A stretch of DNA of 64,000 nt from Paenibacillus sp. 481 (GTDB lineage Bacteria > Bacillota > Bacilli > Paenibacillales > Paenibacillaceae). Under the pieces are notes generated by a model. It had not been told where the DNA came from and did no database searches. It saw only the letters and a program-made list of their open reading frames with translations. Location of the stretch: NCBI RefSeq assembly GCF_021223605.1, contig NZ_CP075175.1, forward strand, positions 5,287,501 to 5,351,500, in the 5' to 3' direction. Below, in pieces: positions 60,921-64,000 of this stretch. Numbering within the stretch: the first letter of the stretch is position 1; every line of letters begins with the position of its first letter. The translations under genes were made by a program, and so were the position numbers.

Positions 60921-61001
60921 ACTACGCCTTCATTCATAGCCAGAACTTCATTTCGAAAAAAGAAGACACCCACTATTAATCCAACGGTCAATTCAATCAT
61001 G

Positions 61002-61030
61002 ATTATACGTGCAAGACGTACTCGTCGAAA
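61002..61030 (-). promoter_or_regulatory. Possible promoter of the ABC-F leader
   Basis: -10 TATAAT (61007-61002) with a weak -35 TTTCGA (61030-61025) and 17-bp spacer on the minus strand; it would start the leader about 85 bases before the leader peptide. Confidence 0.45.
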
Positions 61031-61111
61031 ATACCGAGTGTCGGTTATACAATATGTAATAATATATAAAACTATAATAATATCGCAGCTTCGTCAACAA
61101 AATTTGGGATT

Positions 61112-62572
61112 TTATGATATAAAGAAACATAGATGCCAATAGAACGCCCAAGGAATAAACATCAATCCGGCCCCAAGCGCCAGCGTTTCAATCCCATGTC
61201 GTTGTTGCCCGCCCCTTCTACGAATGGCGACTATTAATGCAATTAACGTGAGAATAACAGTCACTGTAGATATAAGCTGAATGATTAACCATATTAGCGG
61301 GCTTCCGAATAACACGAACCCAATATTCCTCCCGCCATTCATCCAGAATGAGACGAGGTACGTCCAGAAACTAATAATCGAGACGATGGCCGTCAGGCTG
61401 GCCCAACGTGTATACCCATTTACAATCAGCGTCTTGCGCTTTCTGATCTTATTGACTAGCAATGCGATCCATACAGATATGCCACTGATTAGTACAATTG
61501 CCGATACGCCTAAATGAAGCCAATATAAGTCGTACCAATCTATCTTCTTCACCTCTGTGGAGCTTAAACTCATCTGTATAGGAGTCTTTCCTAACGTTTG
61601 AGCTACTGGAGGGTTTCCTGCAACGACTTGCTTGATCCAAGATGTCATAGCTTCCGCGTAGCCCGGATATAACGTTTTTAGGGTGCGAAACCCATTATCA
61701 GAACTATTGTAAATAGGATGATCGGCTCCTTCGATAAATTGTAAGGTGTACAATCGGTTGCCTGAACTCTCAAATGCATCTTTAAAAATTTGCGCACTTT
61801 CCGCAGGCGGCACTTGGCGATCGATGCTGCCCCATATCGCTAAAAAAGGCTGTTGGACTTTTTTCAAGGTCGGAACAGGGTCGTACATATCTGTTTCTGA
61901 CGGAGACAGCGAGAGCATGACACCAGCTCCATTGCGGACCAGCGATTGAATCGCGGAGTGAGCGCTCACTCCTTGATGCCGCAGGCGGTTTTCTAAATTC
62001 CAAGACTGCTGCTGTACCGGAGAAATCCCCGGCCCTCCACTTGTAATTACAAAAGCAATTTCTTTGGATTGTGCCGCTGCTATAGGGGCCACCCATCCAC
62101 CTTCACTGATTCCCCACACGCCGACCTTGCTTTTTATAACGTCCGGCCGTTTTTGTAAAGCTTGTACGCCAGCAATTAAATCTTGCGCCAACAGTTCATA
62201 GGAACGATTCGTTTTGGAGTAACCTTTACTGCGCTTGTTATACAGCAATGTCGCGATTCCCGCGTTAGCGAACACCTCAGCTTCTTTGCGAACCGCTGTT
62301 TGACTCCCGCCACCGCGCTCTGTCGTACCGGAACCATGTGCCAGCACAATGCCAGGATGCATGGCAGCTTGTCCATTTGGAATCAACATCGTGCCGTTAA
62401 TGACTTCTTCAAATGGACCTGTGCCGCTCACAAAAGTAACTTTTTCCTCTCGGAATGGTGCTGAATTAGTAGGTGTTGCATGTGCCCAACCATACGGAAA
62501 CAGCACGAAAGTTAAGGTTACCGCTATAAAAAAATAGATTGCTTTGCGGACAACATTTGCATAGGTATGCAT
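61112..62572 (-). CDS. Exported alpha/beta hydrolase with C-terminal membrane segments
   Basis: 486-aa protein. Signal-like N-terminus (KAIYFFIAVTLTFVLFPYGW), then an acyl-aminoacyl-peptidase-like alpha/beta hydrolase domain at about 40-315: oxyanion LAHGSGTTERGG, nucleophile GVWGISEGGWVAP (Ser about 155), acid IWGSIDRQVPP, His GADHPIYN. The last 150 residues carry four membrane segments (LGVSAIVLISGISVWIALLV; LIWLIIQLISTVTVILTLIA). The active site should face outside. GGGGAACG precedes the ATG. Role unknown; it may be a surface esterase or peptidase. The hydrolase call is firm. Confidence 0.88.
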   Translation of the reverse strand: MHTYANVVRKAIYFFIAVTLTFVLFPYGWAHATPTNSAPFREEKVTFVSGTGPFEEVINGTMLIPNGQAAMHPGIVLAHGSGTTERGGGSQTAVRKEAEVFANAGIATLLYNKRSKGYSKTNRSYELLAQDLIAGVQALQKRPDVIKSKVGVWGISEGGWVAPIAAAQSKEIAFVITSGGPGISPVQQQSWNLENRLRHQGVSAHSAIQSLVRNGAGVMLSLSPSETDMYDPVPTLKKVQQPFLAIWGSIDRQVPPAESAQIFKDAFESSGNRLYTLQFIEGADHPIYNSSDNGFRTLKTLYPGYAEAMTSWIKQVVAGNPPVAQTLGKTPIQMSLSSTEVKKIDWYDLYWLHLGVSAIVLISGISVWIALLVNKIRKRKTLIVNGYTRWASLTAIVSIISFWTYLVSFWMNGGRNIGFVLFGSPLIWLIIQLISTVTVILTLIALIVAIRRRGGQQRHGIETLALGAGLMFIPWAFYWHLCFFIS

Positions 62573-62892
62573 AAATTCGTTCCCCTTTCTTTAGTCAAAG
62601 ACAAAAAATATATAAAATACACTTTCAGACGAGTCCGTCTATGGCCGCCAGTCGTGGTGAGCCCGTTATTGTTCATTACGTAAGTCATGTCGTGTATTAC
62701 AAAGTAAGGGATGCGTGATGTAAAGACGATTGTACCGATGTTTGTCATGATGTAGGTTTGGATAAAGAAGATTATTGTGTCTTTAAAACGGGAAAATGGA
62801 GGGACTACTTAGGAAGTCAGACAAAATAGATGTCACACCTATAGGTTAGACTGTCAAATCAGTTCATCACCCTTCGTTTAGCAAAACAATGC

Positions 62893-62933
62893 AAAAGAGC
62901 AGCCCCCATTTTATAAAAATGAGGGCTGCTCTT
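62893..62933. terminator. Terminator of ahpF
   Basis: AAGAGCAGCCC / GGGCTGCTCTT, perfect 11-bp stem with ATTTT-AAAAT inside, 50 bp past the ahpF stop. The remainder of 62573-62892 holds no convincing gene. Confidence 0.75.
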
Positions 62934-62984
62934 CGCTTACCTATCAAGAAATAGGAAGCACTTGCTGTTTAATTACAATATCAA

Positions 62985-64000
62985 TTAATTGCGAATAAGA
63001 TAATCGAAAGCGCCTAAAGCTGCAGTCGCACCAGATCCCATAGAAATGATAATCTGCTTGTATGGACTATTCGTACAATCACCGGCAGCAAATACGCCAG
63101 GTACGTTTGTAGCACCATGGCTGTCAACCACGATTTCACCCATGCGAGTACGTTCAACCGTGTCAGCTAACCAATCTGTGTTCGGCACAAGACCGATTTG
63201 TACAAATACACCTTGCAATTCGATATGCTTCTCTGCTCCAGTATCACGTTCGATGTAAGTGATACCGTTAAGCTTGTCCGTTCCGGTTAATTCTTTTGTC
63301 TGCACGTTCTTGAGAACCGTAACATTCGGCAAGCTATACAGACGATCTTGTAGTACAGCATCAGCTTTAAGTTCTGGCGCGAACTCAAGCACCGTTACAT
63401 GCTTCACGATACCTGCAAGATCAATCGCCGCTTCGATACCGGAATTACCGCCACCAACAACCGCGACATCTTTACCGATGAACAAAGGACCATCACAGTG
63501 CGGGCAATAAGCTACACCCTTGTTCTTGAACTCTGCTTCACCAGGGACGCCCATATTGCGCCAACGAGCGCCTGTCGATACGATTACCGTCTTACTTTTT
63601 AGCACAGCACCGTTTTCGAGTTCGATTTCGATTAGATCTCTCTTCTCTAGACGCTTAGCACGCTGCAATTTCATAACATCAATGTTGTATTCTTTCACTT
63701 GCTGTTCAATGTTTGCAACGAGCTGAGGACCTTCCGTGTACTTCACACTAATAAAGTTCTCAATGCCGACCGTATCATTGACTTGACCGCCAAAGCGATC
63801 AGCAACGATGCCTGTCCGAATCCCTTTACGCGCCGCGTAAATAGCTGCACTTGCTCCTGATGGGCCACCACCAATAACAAGGACATCAAAAGGATCTTTA
63901 TCGTCAAACTCGGATGCGTCCGGAGCATTACCCAACTTAGCAAGAATTTCTTCAATCGTCATACGACCGCTTCCGAAAAATTCGCCATTGAGGTGCACGC
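62985..64000 (-). CDS. ahpF: Alkyl hydroperoxide reductase subunit F (partial)
   Basis: The 5' part lies beyond the window; about 338 codons are present against some 510 in full AhpF. The visible part begins at the linker ([20 protein letters not shown]) that follows the N-terminal thioredoxin-like domains. It continues as a thioredoxin-reductase-like flavoprotein: FAD motif [20 protein letters not shown], redox cysteines [16 protein letters not shown] motif [19 protein letters not shown] and C-terminal FAGD-like [16 protein letters not shown]. It passes electrons from NADH to the peroxiredoxin AhpC, whose gene is expected just outside the window. Confidence 0.95.
   Translation of the reverse strand, partial: VHLNGEFFGSGRMTIEEILAKLGNAPDASEFDDKDPFDVLVIGGGPSGASAAIYAARKGIRTGIVADRFGGQVNDTVGIENFISVKYTEGPQLVANIEQQVKEYNIDVMKLQRAKRLEKRDLIEIELENGAVLKSKTVIVSTGARWRNMGVPGEAEFKNKGVAYCPHCDGPLFIGKDVAVVGGGNSGIEAAIDLAGIVKHVTVLEFAPELKADAVLQDRLYSLPNVTVLKNVQTKELTGTDKLNGITYIERDTGAEKHIELQGVFVQIGLVPNTDWLADTVERTRMGEIVVDSHGATNVPGVFAAGDCTNSPYKQIIISMGSGATAALGAFDYLIRN

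Noticed and set aside
60884-61000. A 38-codon leader frame (MIELTVGL start) before the ABC-F gene.
   Set aside because: Its ATG follows a TATAAT that looks like the promoter -10, so it would lie upstream of the transcript. It has no ribosome site. The seven-codon GTG frame within it is preferred.

Overview
The window looks like a chromosome segment of a Paenibacillus, most probably Paenibacillus alvei or a close relative. The strongest pointer is a thiol-activated cytolysin at 189-1694 with the canonical undecapeptide, closely matching alveolysin. Moderate GC, Bacillus-type ribosome binding sites (AAGGAGG, GGAGGT), HxlR, PadR and YtrA-type regulators, SLH-anchored enzymes and a ydaO-type riboswitch agree with this. 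No phage, plasmid or CRISPR locus is visible, and no rRNA or tRNA gene was found.

Layout. 0-2 kb: end of an IS1182-family element, then the cytolysin. 2-12.7 kb: a LysR regulator followed by a nine-gene minus-strand operon for leucine/branched-chain acid breakdown (E1 alpha, E1 beta, E2, acyl-CoA dehydrogenase, biotin carboxylase, biotin carrier, HMG-CoA lyase, hydratase, carboxyltransferase), with one clear promoter at 12741-12769. 12.9-20.3 kb: accessory genes: a phosphotransferase, GNAT remnants, a divergent HxlR/flavodoxin-fold oxidoreductase pair, a PadR/HAAS-pentapeptide/P450 operon and a GNAT gene. A direct repeat of about 98 bp brackets most of this block. 20.3-25.3 kb: a MacB/FtsX-type ABC exporter and a secreted GH19 chitinase. 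25.7-34.1 kb: CHY zinc finger protein, ECF sigma and DUF4179-type anti-sigma pair, glycosyltransferase, TIGR01777 epimerase, helveticin J-like protein, GNAT, serine hydrolase. 34.2-35.3 kb: an IS1182-type element with both ends but a deleted, broken transposase. 35.3-40.4 kb: broken TetR gene, alpha/beta hydrolase, an unrecognised basic protein with a duplicated module, CPBP protease and a YtrA-type GntR/ABC operon. 40.7-44.3 kb: a GH18-SLH protein and a chitin-active AA10 monooxygenase with a cre-like site upstream. 44.7-52.5 kb: serine hydrolase, MerR, DedA, FAD oxidoreductase, Rrf2/methyltransferase, VOC protein, NlpC/P60 hydrolase under a c-di-AMP riboswitch, second flavodoxin-fold oxidoreductase. 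52.6-57.3 kb: Fur-controlled ferric siderophore uptake without its own ATPase, then HxlR. 57.8-62.6 kb: condensation-like acyltransferase, antibiotic-resistance-type ABC-F protein with an attenuator leader, membrane-linked hydrolase. 62.9-64 kb: AhpF, cut by the window edge.

The parts that fit together best are the complete leucine pathway; chitin attack by monooxygenase plus GH19 chitinase sharing the same FN3 and CBM5/12 modules; and iron uptake (binding protein, two permeases, FhuF-like reductase). The observations most worth following are the ABC-F attenuator with a seven-codon leader and three overlapping hairpins, the HAAS domain fused to pentapeptide repeats between PadR and P450, the duplicated-module protein at 36794, and the shared operator design upstream of two distant oxidoreductase loci.
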